Counted from the stretch's first letter, positions 26,305-35,073 are shown. The stretch: 64,000 nt of DNA from CAVTPU01 sp963736695 (GCA_963736695.1 CAVTPU010000004.1:2294001-2358000); one strand, 5' to 3'. The notes: a model not told the origin generated them from the letters alone. Made by a program: numbers and translations.

Positions 26305-27023
26305 TGACCGCACAGACCACGCCGCGTCCCGCGGCGGATGCGGCTCGCCGGTGGCTCATCGTCACGGCCGTCGAGGCCGAACGCGCGGCCGTCGAGAGCG
26401 GCTTCGCGGCGGCCGGCTGGCCGGCCTCGACGCCGCGTGCCGAGCGACCCATTCCATCGATCGTGGTGATCGCCGGCGGAGTGGGGGTCGCGGCAGCCGC
26501 CGCGAGCACCGCACGTCTTCTCGCCTCGGCGACGCGGCCCTTCGACGCCGTGCTCTGCGCCGGCATCGGTGGTGCGGTGGCGGGCCGGGCCGAGATCGCC
26601 ACGACAGTGGTGGCGGCGCGCAGCATCGCGGCCGACCTCGGAGTGCGTTCACCGCACGGTTTTCACCCGATCGACAAACTCGGCTTCGGAACGTCCGCCA
26701 TGGACTGTGATGTGGCGTTGCGCCGCGAGCTGTGCGCGGCACTCCCACACGCGGTCGTCGGCGACGTTCTCACCGTCACCACGGGCACCGGCACCGCCGA
26801 CGTGACGGCCGACCTGATCGCCCGCTATCCGGCGGCGGTCGCCGAGGCGATGGAGGGCTTCGGGGCCGCGACCGCCGCCGCGCAGGCCGCGGTGCCGTTC
26901 GCCGAGATCCGTACGATCTCGAATTTCATCGGCCCCCGCGACCTCACGACCTGGCGCATAGACGCGGCTCTGCGCGCGCTCACCGAGGCCGCCCGGGCGA
27001 TTGGCGCGTCGTGGCCGGTGTGA
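26304..27023 (+). CDS. mqnB: Futalosine hydrolase
   Basis: The 239-residue enzyme removes the base from futalosine, step two of the futalosine menaquinone pathway. It is a nucleoside phosphorylase/hydrolase fold: RRWLIVTAVEAERAAVESG, VIAGGVGVAAAAAST, AVLCAGIGGAV, then the active-site VAEAMEGFGAATAA with the catalytic glutamates and a final FAEIRTISNFIGPRD. GGAGG precedes the ATG, which overlaps the MFS stop. The next gene, mqnD, codes for a later step. The presence of both shows that menaquinone is made by the mqn rather than the men route here. Confidence 0.93.
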   Translation: MTAQTTPRPAADAARRWLIVTAVEAERAAVESGFAAAGWPASTPRAERPIPSIVVIAGGVGVAAAAASTARLLASATRPFDAVLCAGIGGAVAGRAEIATTVVAARSIAADLGVRSPHGFHPIDKLGFGTSAMDCDVALRRELCAALPHAVVGDVLTVTTGTGTADVTADLIARYPAAVAEAMEGFGAATAAAQAAVPFAEIRTISNFIGPRDLTTWRIDAALRALTEAARAIGASWPV

Positions 27024-27073
27024 CCCTCCTCGCCGCGGTCGACCGCCACCTCACGGTGCCCCACACCGACGGT

Positions 27074-27079
27074 TAGCCT
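27074..27079 (+). promoter_or_regulatory. -10 element of a leaderless promoter (mqnD)
   Basis: TAGCCT ends six bases before the GTG start at 27086; no Shine-Dalgarno is present. mqnD thus may have its own promoter despite following mqnB by 62 bp. Confidence 0.5.
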
Positions 27080-27085
27080 GGCCGG

Positions 27086-27943
27086 GTGAGCCTGCGTCTG
27101 GCGATCTCGCCGTGCCCCAACGACACCTTCATCTTCCACGCGTTGGTGCACGGTCAGGTGCCCGGCGCGCCGTCGATCGACGTCACTTACGCCGATGTCG
27201 ATGTCACCAACACCGCCGCCGCCGAGGGCGTGTTCGACTTGGTCAAGGTGAGCTATGCGGCGCTGCCGTGGCTGCTCGACGACTATGAGCTGCTGCCGTG
27301 TGGCGGCGCGCTCGGACGCGGTTGCGGGCCGCTGGTGCTCGCCCGCGATCCGCGGCTGGCCGACCTGCGCGACCGCACGATCGCGGTGCCGGGCGACCGG
27401 ACGACCGCCTATCTATTGCTGCGGCTCTGGGCGGCCGAGCACCCACCGCGCGAGGTGACCGTGCTGCCGTTCCACGAAATAATGCCGGCGGTCGCGGCCG
27501 GGCGCGTGGACGCCGGCCTCGTCATCCACGAGGCTCGATTCACATATTCCGGGTACGGGCTGCACGCCATCGCCGATCTCGGCCAATGGTGGGAAAACGA
27601 GACGGGCCTGCCGATCCCGCTCGGCGCCATTCTGGCGCGTCGCGGCCGGGTCGACCCGCTCGCGGCGGCGGACTGGATCCGTCGCTCGCTGCGGCGATCC
27701 TGGGCCGATCCGGCCGCGAGCCGGGACTATGTCGTGTGCCACGCACAAGAAATGGACCCGGCCGTCCTCGCGGCCCACATCGATCTCTATGTCAACGAGT
27801 TCAGTGACGACCTCGGGGCCGAAGGCTACGCGGCCGTCAACGAACTCCTCTGCCGAGCCGGGCAAGCCGGCCTTGTGCCAGCCATCGCGCCGATCGAACC
27901 ACGTGTCGCCTCCAGACCTCGTGGACCGGCCCCCACGGACTAG
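27086..27943 (+). CDS. mqnD: 1,4-dihydroxy-6-naphthoate synthase
   Basis: The 285-residue enzyme opens cyclic dehypoxanthine futalosine to 1,4-dihydroxy-6-naphthoate in menaquinone synthesis. It has the periplasmic-binding-protein fold of MqnA/MqnD: LRLAISPCPNDTFIFHALVHG at the N-terminus is the family hallmark, followed by DLVKVSYAALPWLLDDY, GCGPLVL, and DAGLVIHEARFTYSGYGL with the catalytic-site histidine. It follows mqnB. Its TAG stop is shared with the convergent cold-shock gene. Other mqn genes (A, C, E, polyprenyl steps) are not in the window. Confidence 0.95.
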   Translation: MSLRLAISPCPNDTFIFHALVHGQVPGAPSIDVTYADVDVTNTAAAEGVFDLVKVSYAALPWLLDDYELLPCGGALGRGCGPLVLARDPRLADLRDRTIAVPGDRTTAYLLLRLWAAEHPPREVTVLPFHEIMPAVAAGRVDAGLVIHEARFTYSGYGLHAIADLGQWWENETGLPIPLGAILARRGRVDPLAAADWIRRSLRRSWADPAASRDYVVCHAQEMDPAVLAAHIDLYVNEFSDDLGAEGYAAVNELLCRAGQAGLVPAIAPIEPRVASRPRGPAPTD

Positions 27944-28344
27944 ACCTCGAGCTCCCGGGCGACGGCGTGCACCAGCTGCGCCACGGTCTGTGCGGACCGT
28001 TTTTCGGGGAAACGACCCCGCTGTAGGTCCGGCATGACCTTGGCTTCCAACACTTTGATCATGTCTTCGATCAGTCCATGCAGCTCCTCGGCGGGGCGGC
28101 GGCGTAGTTCCGCCACCGACAGCGGCGTCTCCAACAGCTTCACCGCGAGCGCCTGAGTGCCTTTGCGACCCTCGACGACACCGAACTCGACCCGCTGGCC
28201 GGACTTGAGGTCCTCGACCCCGGACGGCAACGCGGCCTTGTGGACAAAGACATCGCCACCGTCATCGCGGGTCAGGAAACCGAATCCCTTTTCCCGCTCA
28301 TACCACTTCACACGACCCGTGGGCACCGCTGACCTCGTCTTCAC
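27940..28344 (-). CDS. Cold-shock domain protein, long actinobacterial form
   Basis: The 134-residue protein has an N-terminal cold-shock domain: GRVKWYEREKGFGFLTRDDG (RNP1) and DVFVHKAALPSG (RNP2), which bind single-stranded nucleic acids. An additional 65-residue helical tail (PAEELHGLIEDMIKVLEAKVMPD) is typical of the CspB-type proteins in actinobacteria. The start is GTG at 28344. A TAGCCT -10 candidate lies 20 bp upstream, leaving a short leader. Its stop codon overlaps that of mqnD, head to head. Probably an RNA chaperone, not necessarily cold-induced. Confidence 0.92.
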   Translation of the reverse strand: MKTRSAVPTGRVKWYEREKGFGFLTRDDGGDVFVHKAALPSGVEDLKSGQRVEFGVVEGRKGTQALAVKLLETPLSVAELRRRPAEELHGLIEDMIKVLEAKVMPDLQRGRFPEKRSAQTVAQLVHAVARELEV

Positions 28345-28538
28345 ATAGAGAACCGAACATCGACAAGGCTAGCGACGCCCGGCCAACCACCCAACCGAAA
28401 TCTGGGGACGGTCGGCGGGCCGACCGCCTCGAAGGTCGGCGATTGGGGCGATGTCACCTCACCGTAGGTGATGCGTGTCGGCGCTCACCGGACAAACCCG
28501 GCCTCGCCCACGAAGGTGGAGCCGCGTGGCGCGACGAC

Positions 28539-29234
28539 TCAGACTCCGACTCCAACGAGCTCGGGCAGGCGGAGCTGGGCATCGAGCCAGTCGGGAAACT
28601 CGGTAAGGTCGTTGAGCACGCAGTGCGCGCCGGCGACGAACAGGTCGATCGACGCGTGCGCACCGGTCGCGACTCCGACCGCCAGGGTCGAGCGGAGTGG
28701 CTCCCCCTCGGTCTGTTCGGTGATCTCGCCCAGATCCACGGCAGGCTCGGCCGCGGCGCGCGCCGCGACCATGTCCGACGGGTGGTCACCGACATAGACG
28801 CTGACGCCGTAGGACCGCATCACCGGGGTCTTCCCCTCGGCCCACACCCACCCGACCACGACGTCGGCGTCGAGGCCGAGGTGACGCAGGTGCAGGCGTG
28901 CGTTCGGCTCGAACTTGCCCGTGATGACCATGATGTTTCCGCCAGCGGCGCGCACTGCGGCGAAGGCCTCCCGGGCGCCGGGCAGCGTCGGCGTCTGCGG
29001 GACCGCCACGTGCGCGTAGAGCGACCGGAACAGGTCTGCCGCCGGAACCACCTGCTCGGGCGGAAACCAGCTGGCGAGTTCGACGTTGAGCGGTGGGCCG
29101 AGCCGACTCATGGCGAGATCGACGTCGATGGCGACACCCGTCTGGGCGCTCAGGGCACGATAAGTCGCGGCCAGCCCGGGGCGGCTGTCCACCAGTGTCA
29201 TGTCGAGATCGAATCCAACAACGAGGGGAACCAT
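28539..29234 (-). CDS. HAD family hydrolase
   Basis: The 231-residue protein is a haloacid-dehalogenase-type phosphatase: motif I GFDLDMTLVDSRPG with two catalytic aspartates, motif II VITGKF, motif III lysine in the WAEGKTPVM loop, and motif IV YVGDHPSDMVAARAA. The alpha-helical cap after motif I resembles the phosphoglycolate phosphatase/beta-phosphoglucomutase class. The start at ATG 29234 is preceded by TAGAGT at seven bases and no ribosome site, so it is leaderless. The substrate, most likely a small phosphometabolite, is not predictable. Confidence 0.92.
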   Translation of the reverse strand: MVPLVVGFDLDMTLVDSRPGLAATYRALSAQTGVAIDVDLAMSRLGPPLNVELASWFPPEQVVPAADLFRSLYAHVAVPQTPTLPGAREAFAAVRAAGGNIMVITGKFEPNARLHLRHLGLDADVVVGWVWAEGKTPVMRSYGVSVYVGDHPSDMVAARAAAEPAVDLGEITEQTEGEPLRSTLAVGVATGAHASIDLFVAGAHCVLNDLTEFPDWLDAQLRLPELVGVGV

Positions 29235-29241
29235 GCCGGCG

Positions 29242-29247
29242 ACTCTA
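29242..29247 (-). promoter_or_regulatory. -10 element of a leaderless promoter (HAD gene)
   Basis: On the minus strand TAGAGT ends seven bases before the ATG at 29234. Confidence 0.5.
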
Positions 29248-29323
29248 CTGGAGTTGCGCATGCTAATGGTTGGGCCTTCGTGTGACCAGGCCCGTGATGT
29301 GAATTACATATGGCGAAAAAAGT

Positions 29324-29509
29324 TCAGTGGGTGTCCGGATGCTGATACGTCAAAGACTCCACTGGCAAGGGAAAGCTCAGATCGTCACCGAACGGCGAAC
29401 CGGCGCCCGCACGGTCCGATGTGACTTCACTCACTGACAGATGCTGTTGCTCTGTGGTTCGCACCTCAATGGCGCCTTCGCCCCGCGAATTCCTCGACTG
29501 TGTCGTCAT
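29324..29509 (-). CDS. Small orphan protein of 61 residues
   Basis: I do not recognise this protein. Evidence that it is real: a GGAGG motif sits at ideal distance before the ATG, the surrounding 350 bp hold no other gene, and the composition is protein-like. It is polar and acidic at the centre, without cysteines or membrane segments, and ends with the hydrophobic stretch DDLSFPLPVESLTYQHPDTH. It lies between a leaderless HAD gene (same strand, 90 bp downstream) and the divergent Helicase_C_3 gene. It could be a regulator, an anti-factor or a peptide precursor. Nothing in the neighbourhood favours any of these. Confidence 0.5.
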   Translation of the reverse strand: MTTQSRNSRGEGAIEVRTTEQQHLSVSEVTSDRAGAGSPFGDDLSFPLPVESLTYQHPDTH

Positions 29510-29602
29510 CGCCGTCCTCCATTATGAACCCTGCGGTCACGTCGATCGTTGGCCAGTCTCGCACGCGCGAGGCGCTTGTCCCCACCCGGCCCGCGCGCCG
29601 GA

Positions 29603-29608
29603 TAGCGT
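29603..29608 (+). promoter_or_regulatory. -10 element near the Helicase_C_3 gene start
   Basis: TAGCGT ends nine bases before the ATG at 29618; no Shine-Dalgarno motif is seen. Confidence 0.45.
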
Positions 29609-29617
29609 TGACGCACT

Positions 29618-32038
29618 ATGACCACCACGCTCGTCGACCACCTCCGTGGCCTGCCCGATGACCAGCTCGGCGCCCTGTTCACCCTGCGCCCCGACCTCGC
29701 GACACCGGTGCCCGCCGACATCGTCGCGCTCGCCACCCGAGCCCAGGGCCGAATCTCGGTGGCTCGGGCCCTCGACGGGCTCGACCGACTCACCCTCGAG
29801 ATCATCGACGCGCTCCGGCTGATCCGCGGCGACCAGCCGACGGCCTCGGTGCCGGCCGTGTTTCCCCTCGCCGCCGAGGCGGGCGCGAAGCCCGACCACG
29901 TGAACCGCGCTGTCGACGCGCTGCGGGCCCGCTGCCTGGTCTTCGGGCCCGACGACATGGTGCGCATGGCGCCGGCGCTCGACGATCTCCTCTCGGCCTA
30001 TCCGGCTGGACTCGGCCGACCCGCGGCCGAACTCGATCCGGCCGCGGCCGAACTCGCCGCCGACCCGGCGAGGCTGCGCCGAACCCTGCTCAGCGCACCG
30101 CCCGAGGCCCGCGCGGTGCTCGACCGGCTCGCCGGCCCGCTGCCGGTCGGCGCTGTGCGAGGTCCGCTGCGCACCGGACCGACGACCGGGCCGACCACCG
30201 GAGCCGCCGACACCGCCGTGCGCTGGTCGGTCGAGCACCACCTGCTGGTCGCGATCGGAGACGGACTCGTGGAGTTGCCGCGTGAGGTCGGTCTGCTGCT
30301 TCGCCGCGACACCGGCCCGCTCGGTGCGCTGCATCCCGAACCGCCAGCGGTCGCCGCGCTGCCCCGTCCCGGCGCCGACCAGGCCGGCGCCGGGCAGGCC
30401 CTCGAAGCCGTACGCCATCTCGACGCGCTGCTGCACGCGCTGGCCGTCGCCCCGGCGCCGGTCCTTCGTTCGGGCGGGTTGGGGGTCCGGGACCTGCGCC
30501 GCATCGCACGAGAGACAGGTGTCGCCGAAACCGTCGCTGTGCTGCTGCTGGAGATCGGTTATTCCGCAGGACTGGTCGCGGTCGCCGACACCCCCAGCCG
30601 CGGGGTGACGGCCGTGTGGTTGCCGACCACGGCCTTCGACGGTTGGCGGCGGGAGCCATCAGCCGCGCAGTGGGCGACGCTCGCGCGCGCCTGGCTCACG
30701 ACCACCCGTGCCCCCGCGCTCGTCGCCGAACGCGACGAGCGCGACCGGCCGATCACCGCGCTGAGCCCGGACGCCGAGCGGCTCGCCGCGCCGGCGATCC
30801 GCCGCGCCGTGCTCGCCGTCCTCGCCGACCTTCCGTCCGGATCGGGGGCCGACCCCGAGGCGGTGCTCGACCGGCTCGCGTGGCTGGTCCCCCGACGATT
30901 GGGCCGCCCGGAGACCCCCACCGGCAACTTCGCCGTCGCACGGGCCACCCTCATCGAGGCGGCGCACCTCGGCGTGACAGGGCTGGGTGCACTCACCGGT
31001 TTCGGCCGGGAACTCCTCGCCGATCCCGATCGGGCCGACGACGACCCACTCGGCATCCACGCTGTCGCCGACGCCCCGCGCGATCCGATGCTCGCGATGC
31101 TCACCGCGGTGATGCCCGCATCGGTCGATCACGTCGTCGTGCAGGCCGACCTCACCGTGGTGGTGCCGGGCCCCCCGGACGCGGACCTCGCCGCTCAACT
31201 CGCCCTCGTCGCCGACGCGGAGTCGCGGGGTGGTGCGAGCGTCTATCGGATCACGGAGCAGAGCCTGCGCCGCGCCCTCGCGGCCGGTCTCGCCGGCGAG
31301 GATATTCACGATCTTCTCCGGCAACGGTCACGAACGCCGCTGCCGCAGGGGCTCACCTATCTCATCGACGACATGGCCCGCCGGCACGGCGGGCTTCGGG
31401 TCGGCACGGCGGGCGCCTATCTGCGCTGTGATGACGAGACGCTCCTCGCCGAGGTGATCGCCGACCGGCGACTGACGGTGCTGGGACTGCGTCGCCTCGC
31501 CCCCACGGTGCTCGCGACGGCCGCCGGACCGAACCGGATGCTGGACATGCTGCGAGACGCCGGTTATTCACCGGTGTTGGAGGACGCCACCGGGGCGGCG
31601 GTCCTCACCCGGCCCACGGTGCTGCGCGCACCGGCGGCGCCGCCGGTGCGCCCCGGCCACCCCGCCGAGGCCGGTCGGGGCGGGCTCGGCGGTCCTCGAC
31701 TCGCCGCGATCGTGGAGCAGGTGCGTATTGGCGACCGGTTAGCGCGATCGTCACGGCGCGCGCTCGCGAACCGCGCGCAACCCGGCCTGGTCGCGACCTC
31801 AGTCGGGCCCGACTCGCCACACCAGCCGCACACCGAGATGCTTGCCGTGCTGCGAGACGCGGTGCGCACCCGCGCCCGAATCTGGATCGGTTATGTCAAC
31901 AGCCAAGCGGAGACGGTGTCCCGCTTGGTGCGACCGATGACTATCAGCGCGGGTTATCTGCGGGCCGAGGACGAACGAGGCGAGACCCTGCACACCTTCG
32001 CCCTGCACCGCATCACATCGGCGCGTGCGGAGAAATAG
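29618..32038 (+). CDS. Helicase-associated (Helicase_C_3/XPB-Ssl2-like) protein
   Basis: The 806-residue protein belongs to the actinobacterial family represented by Rv0862c of M. tuberculosis. The N-terminal third is winged-helix-like (DQLGALFTLRPDLATPVPADIVALATRA). The centre has MPASVDHVVVQADLTVVVPGPPD, the conserved XPB/Ssl2-like domain. The C-terminus RARIWIGYVNSQAETVSRLV is a WYL-like fold. No Walker A motif is visible, so it is not itself a helicase. It is encoded just upstream of the XPB helicase on the same strand, as in other actinobacteria, and probably forms a DNA repair or remodelling complex with it. A -10 box lies nine bases from the ATG. Confidence 0.88.
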   Translation: MTTTLVDHLRGLPDDQLGALFTLRPDLATPVPADIVALATRAQGRISVARALDGLDRLTLEIIDALRLIRGDQPTASVPAVFPLAAEAGAKPDHVNRAVDALRARCLVFGPDDMVRMAPALDDLLSAYPAGLGRPAAELDPAAAELAADPARLRRTLLSAPPEARAVLDRLAGPLPVGAVRGPLRTGPTTGPTTGAADTAVRWSVEHHLLVAIGDGLVELPREVGLLLRRDTGPLGALHPEPPAVAALPRPGADQAGAGQALEAVRHLDALLHALAVAPAPVLRSGGLGVRDLRRIARETGVAETVAVLLLEIGYSAGLVAVADTPSRGVTAVWLPTTAFDGWRREPSAAQWATLARAWLTTTRAPALVAERDERDRPITALSPDAERLAAPAIRRAVLAVLADLPSGSGADPEAVLDRLAWLVPRRLGRPETPTGNFAVARATLIEAAHLGVTGLGALTGFGRELLADPDRADDDPLGIHAVADAPRDPMLAMLTAVMPASVDHVVVQADLTVVVPGPPDADLAAQLALVADAESRGGASVYRITEQSLRRALAAGLAGEDIHDLLRQRSRTPLPQGLTYLIDDMARRHGGLRVGTAGAYLRCDDETLLAEVIADRRLTVLGLRRLAPTVLATAAGPNRMLDMLRDAGYSPVLEDATGAAVLTRPTVLRAPAAPPVRPGHPAEAGRGGLGGPRLAAIVEQVRIGDRLARSSRRALANRAQPGLVATSVGPDSPHQPHTEMLAVLRDAVRTRARIWIGYVNSQAETVSRLVRPMTISAGYLRAEDERGETLHTFALHRITSARAEK

Positions 32039-32051
32039 GCGCCCTCGCCGA

Positions 32052-32318
32052 TCACCGCGAACGACGCACGGCGCCGACGACCGATACCACGACACCGATG
32101 GCGAAGGCCGTGCCGACCGACTCCCCGGCCGCGTCGAGCACGTGGCGGTCGAGGATGAGCCAGGCGAAGAAGAACCACGAGACGAGAATCACGACGATGA
32201 CGGCGAGCCACACTCTGGCCCAGGTTGGGATCGCCCGCGACGCGACGCCTGCCGAACCGGCCGGGTCCTCCGCGTGCTCGGGGGCCTCCGTGTGCTCATC
32301 GGGCTGCGCCGGCTCCAT
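32052..32318 (-). CDS. Small two-helix membrane protein, copy 1
   Basis: The 88-residue protein has an acidic N-terminal tail and two hydrophobic segments, VWLAVIVVILVSWFFFAWLI and VGTAFAIGVVVSVVGAV, ending in RRSR. It closely parallels the next minus-strand protein (32370-32588), sharing the VVSVVGA ending and a polar V-DAAGES / VEAIEES loop, so the pair arose by duplication. It lies opposite to the two helicase genes. Function unknown; length and topology suit a membrane accessory subunit. Confidence 0.65.
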   Translation of the reverse strand: MEPAQPDEHTEAPEHAEDPAGSAGVASRAIPTWARVWLAVIVVILVSWFFFAWLILDRHVLDAAGESVGTAFAIGVVVSVVGAVRRSR

Positions 32319-32369
32319 CCCGCCCCCCGTAGCCCGCCACTGCTGCGCTGATAATGCGATATTACGGCT

Positions 32370-32588
32370 TTAGGGATGGTTTTTTCGTGCAGTCATGATC
32401 GCACCAACCACCGAGACGAGCAGCAGCAGACCGAACGCGACCCCGAATGACTCCTCGATCGCCTCGACGATCGGGGTCCCCAGCACCACGTGTGACAACG
32501 CGAACCACCCGATGGCGAGCGCGACGATCAACACGCCGCCGATGACGGTGGCCCGACCGGACCGGCCGCTGTCCGGCAGTCGCGCCAT
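32370..32588 (-). CDS. Small two-helix membrane protein, copy 2
   Basis: The 72-residue protein has the segments VIGGVLIVALAIGWFALSHV and FGVAFGLLLLVSVVGAIM separated by PIVEAIEES, then a basic tail. It is the paralogue of the 32052-32318 product and lacks that protein's acidic N-terminal extension. It occupies the region directly upstream of the XPB gene but on the other strand. Any plus-strand reading that begins before 32588 is excluded by this gene and by XPB family length. Function unknown. Confidence 0.65.
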   Translation of the reverse strand: MARLPDSGRSGRATVIGGVLIVALAIGWFALSHVVLGTPIVEAIEESFGVAFGLLLLVSVVGAIMTARKNHP

Positions 32589-32712
32589 CGAGGTCCCACC
32601 TTTCGCCGCGGACGGATGCCTTGCGGAGCCGGGCGCGTCGCGGCGCCATCGCCATCACACCCGATCCGTCCGGCCAGCGTGTGCCGCCTCGCCGAGAACC
32701 CCATTGGCGAGG

Positions 32713-32718
32713 CAGACT
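32713..32718 (+). promoter_or_regulatory. -10 element of the XPB gene
   Basis: CAGACT is within a 15-nt sequence (32707-32721) that recurs identically at 35062-35076 in front of the HD hydrolase gene. Here the start codon is 36 bases on, leaving a leader with a Shine-Dalgarno motif. Confidence 0.45.
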
Positions 32719-32754
32719 AGATGTTCTGCTCTGCGCCCTCGAAGGGAGAACCAC

Positions 32755-34416
32755 GTGCCGGATGGCCCCCTGATCGTCCAGTCCGACAAGACGTTGCTGC
32801 TCGAGGTCGATCACCCCGACGCGCTCGCCTGCCGAATCGCCATCGCCCCCTTCGCCGAACTGGAACGGTCACCGGAGCACGTCCACACCTATCGGCTCAC
32901 TCCTTTGGGCCTGTGGAACGCCCGAGCCGCGGGCCACGACGCCGAGTCGGTGGTCGACGCGCTTCTGCGATTCTCCCGATATCCCGTGCCGCACGCGCTG
33001 CTGGTCGACGTGGCCGAGACGATGGACCGGTACGGGCGACTTCAGCTGCTCAACCATCCGAGCCATGGTCTCGTGCTGCGCGGCCTCGATCGCGCCGTGC
33101 TCACCGAGGTGGCGAAGTCGAAGAAGCTCGCCGGCATGCTCGGCGATCGTCTCGACGCCGAGACGATCGCGGTGCACCCCTCGGAGCGGGGCCGCCTCAA
33201 ACAGGGCCTGCTCAAACTGGGCTGGCCGGCCGAGGATCTCGCCGGCTATGTCGACGGCGAAGCCCACCCGATCGCCCTCGCCGAGGATGGCTGGACTCTG
33301 CGTGCCTATCAACGTGAGGCCGTGGAGCACTTCTGGGCGGGCGGTTCGGGTGTGGTCGTGCTGCCCTGCGGCGCGGGAAAGACAATCGTCGGGGCGGCGG
33401 CGATGGCACACGCCGGCGCGACGACGCTGATCCTCGTCACCAACACGGTCGCGGGCCGGCAGTGGAAGCGGGAGCTGGTCGCGCGTACCTCGCTCACCGA
33501 GGACGAGGTGGGGGAATATTCCGGGGAGCGCAAGGAGATCCGGCCGGTCACGATCGCGACGTATCAGATCCTTACCGCCCGCCGCGGCGGCGCCTATCAC
33601 CACCTCGACCTCTTCGGGGCCCGCGATTGGGGACTCATCGTCTATGACGAGGTGCACCTGTTGCCCGCGCCCATTTTCCGGTTCACCGCCGACCTTCAGG
33701 CGCGGCGGCGGCTCGGGCTCACCGCGACTCTCGTGCGGGAGGACGGCCGCGAGGGTGACGTCTTCTCGCTCATCGGACCCAAGCGCTATGACGCGCCGTG
33801 GCGCGACATCGAAGCGCAGGGCTGGATCGCCCCGGCAGAGTGTGTCGAGGTGCGGGTCACCCTCACCGACGCCGAACGGATGACCTATGCCACGGCCGAG
33901 CCCGAGGAACGTTATCGGGTCGCCGCGACGGCCCGCACCAAACTGCCCGTGGTCGGCAAACTCATCGAACGGCACGCGGGCGACCAGGTGCTGGTCATCG
34001 GTGGTTATCTGGAGCAACTGCACCAGTTGGGGGAATATCTCGACGCTCCAATCGTGCAGGGCGCGACCACCAACCGAGAGCGGGAACGGCTCTTCGACGC
34101 GTTCCGCGCCGGCGAACTGTCCACATTAGTCATATCTAAGGTGGGAAACTTCTCCATCGATCTGCCGGAGGCCGCGGTGGCGATCCAGGTCTCGGGCACC
34201 TTCGGCTCGCGGCAGGAGGAGGCGCAGCGATTGGGTCGGGTCCTGCGTCCCAAGGCTGACGGCAGGCAAGCGCATTTCTACACAGTGGTGTCGCGCGACA
34301 CCATCGACACCGATTACGCCGCTCACCGGCAACGCTTTCTCGCCGAACAGGGCTACGCCTATTCGATCATCGACGCCGACGACGTGCTGGGCCCGCACCT
34401 GCCCAGCGCGGAGTGA
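32755..34416 (+). CDS. DNA repair helicase XPB
   Basis: The 553-residue superfamily 2 helicase begins PDGPLIVQSDKTLLLEVDH, identical in style to mycobacterial XPB. It has an N-terminal damage-recognition-like domain, then motifs I (PCGAGKTIVGAAA), II (IVYDEVHLLP), III (GLTATLVREDG), an R-E-D element as in XPB, V (SKVGNFSIDLPEA) and VI (QEEAQRLGRVLRP). It unwinds DNA 3' to 5' with ATP and likely acts in nucleotide excision repair together with the Helicase_C_3 product. GGGAG six to seven bases before the GTG at 32755 fixes the start. The longer open frame overlaps another gene and lacks similarity. Confidence 0.95.
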   Translation: MPDGPLIVQSDKTLLLEVDHPDALACRIAIAPFAELERSPEHVHTYRLTPLGLWNARAAGHDAESVVDALLRFSRYPVPHALLVDVAETMDRYGRLQLLNHPSHGLVLRGLDRAVLTEVAKSKKLAGMLGDRLDAETIAVHPSERGRLKQGLLKLGWPAEDLAGYVDGEAHPIALAEDGWTLRAYQREAVEHFWAGGSGVVVLPCGAGKTIVGAAAMAHAGATTLILVTNTVAGRQWKRELVARTSLTEDEVGEYSGERKEIRPVTIATYQILTARRGGAYHHLDLFGARDWGLIVYDEVHLLPAPIFRFTADLQARRRLGLTATLVREDGREGDVFSLIGPKRYDAPWRDIEAQGWIAPAECVEVRVTLTDAERMTYATAEPEERYRVAATARTKLPVVGKLIERHAGDQVLVIGGYLEQLHQLGEYLDAPIVQGATTNRERERLFDAFRAGELSTLVISKVGNFSIDLPEAAVAIQVSGTFGSRQEEAQRLGRVLRPKADGRQAHFYTVVSRDTIDTDYAAHRQRFLAEQGYAYSIIDADDVLGPHLPSAE

Positions 34417-34471
34417 CGACGCGGCCCGACACCGCGAGCGACAACGCGGCGCGAATGACCGTCACCGCTAA

Positions 34472-34510
34472 CACCGACGCGACACTGCCTACAGTGGCGT
34501 CGCGTCGGTG
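34472..34510. terminator. Terminator between XPB and lipoprotein genes
   Basis: CACCGACGCGAC at 34472-34483 pairs with GTCGCGTCGGTG at 34499-34510, extended inward by ACTG/CAGT. It overlaps the last codons of the convergent lipoprotein gene. Confidence 0.65.
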
Positions 34511-34968
34511 ACCGCGGTGATCACGGCGCGCACGGCCGGCTGGGTGTCGCCACCACAGTCGACGAAGGTCGCCCGCGCGTCACCCGCCGTCACGGTGTAG
34601 TTGAACCCGTCGGCGCAGTTGCTCGCCGCGGGTGTCGCGCGCAGCTGCTCGATGAACGCCGGCGCGCCCACCAACGCCACCAGTTGGGCGCTCTGCGCGG
34701 CCGTGAGGCTGCCCGTCTGCGTGGTGTTGGTGCGCCGGTTGGTATAGGTCCATTGCCCAGTGGCGGTGATCTCCACGGACTCGTCGACACCGGCGATGCC
34801 GCCGGTGCGGGTGATATTCACTGCGGCACCGGATGATCCGCCAGTCGGACCGCCCGAACTGTTCGGCGCGGACGGGCTGGCGTCGCCGCCGCCCTGTGAC
34901 CCGCAGGCGGCCGTGGACGCGGCCAGCACGATGAGCAGGGGGAACATGAGCCATCGCAGGGGGAACAT
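34489..34968 (-). CDS. Putative secreted lipoprotein
   Basis: The 159-residue protein has a short basic start, hydrophobic LIVLAASTAAC ending in the lipobox cysteine, and a Gly/Ser/Pro-rich linker typical of surface lipoproteins. The domain that follows (VEITATGQWTYTNRRTNTTQ, LVALVGAPAFIEQL, CADGFNYTV, FVDCGGDTQPAV) has two cysteines likely in a disulfide. It is similar in plan to actinobacterial protealysin-inhibitor-like or DUF-type lipoproteins, but I cannot assign it. It is divergent from the HD hydrolase gene, convergent with XPB. Confidence 0.75.
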   Translation of the reverse strand: MFPLRWLMFPLLIVLAASTAACGSQGGGDASPSAPNSSGGPTGGSSGAAVNITRTGGIAGVDESVEITATGQWTYTNRRTNTTQTGSLTAAQSAQLVALVGAPAFIEQLRATPAASNCADGFNYTVTAGDARATFVDCGGDTQPAVRAVITAVTDATPL

Positions 34969-35067
34969 CGCATCGTCTCCGGTCTCGTGTGTCGGATGTG
35001 GCTACCCGCATTGTCCCCCTTGGCGGCTGCCTGGGAGGAACGCCACCGGAGTCAACTCGCCGCGAGG

Positions 35068-35073
35068 CAGACT
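35068..35073 (+). promoter_or_regulatory. -10 element of a leaderless promoter (HD gene)
   Basis: CAGACT ends six bases before the GTG at 35080. The 15-nt context 35062-35076 is identical to that before the XPB gene. Confidence 0.5.

Noticed and set aside
29618..34416. XPB/Helicase_C_3 pair as a phage-defence system
   Set aside because: The pair is a widespread core arrangement in actinobacteria and there is no nuclease or toxin gene beside it.
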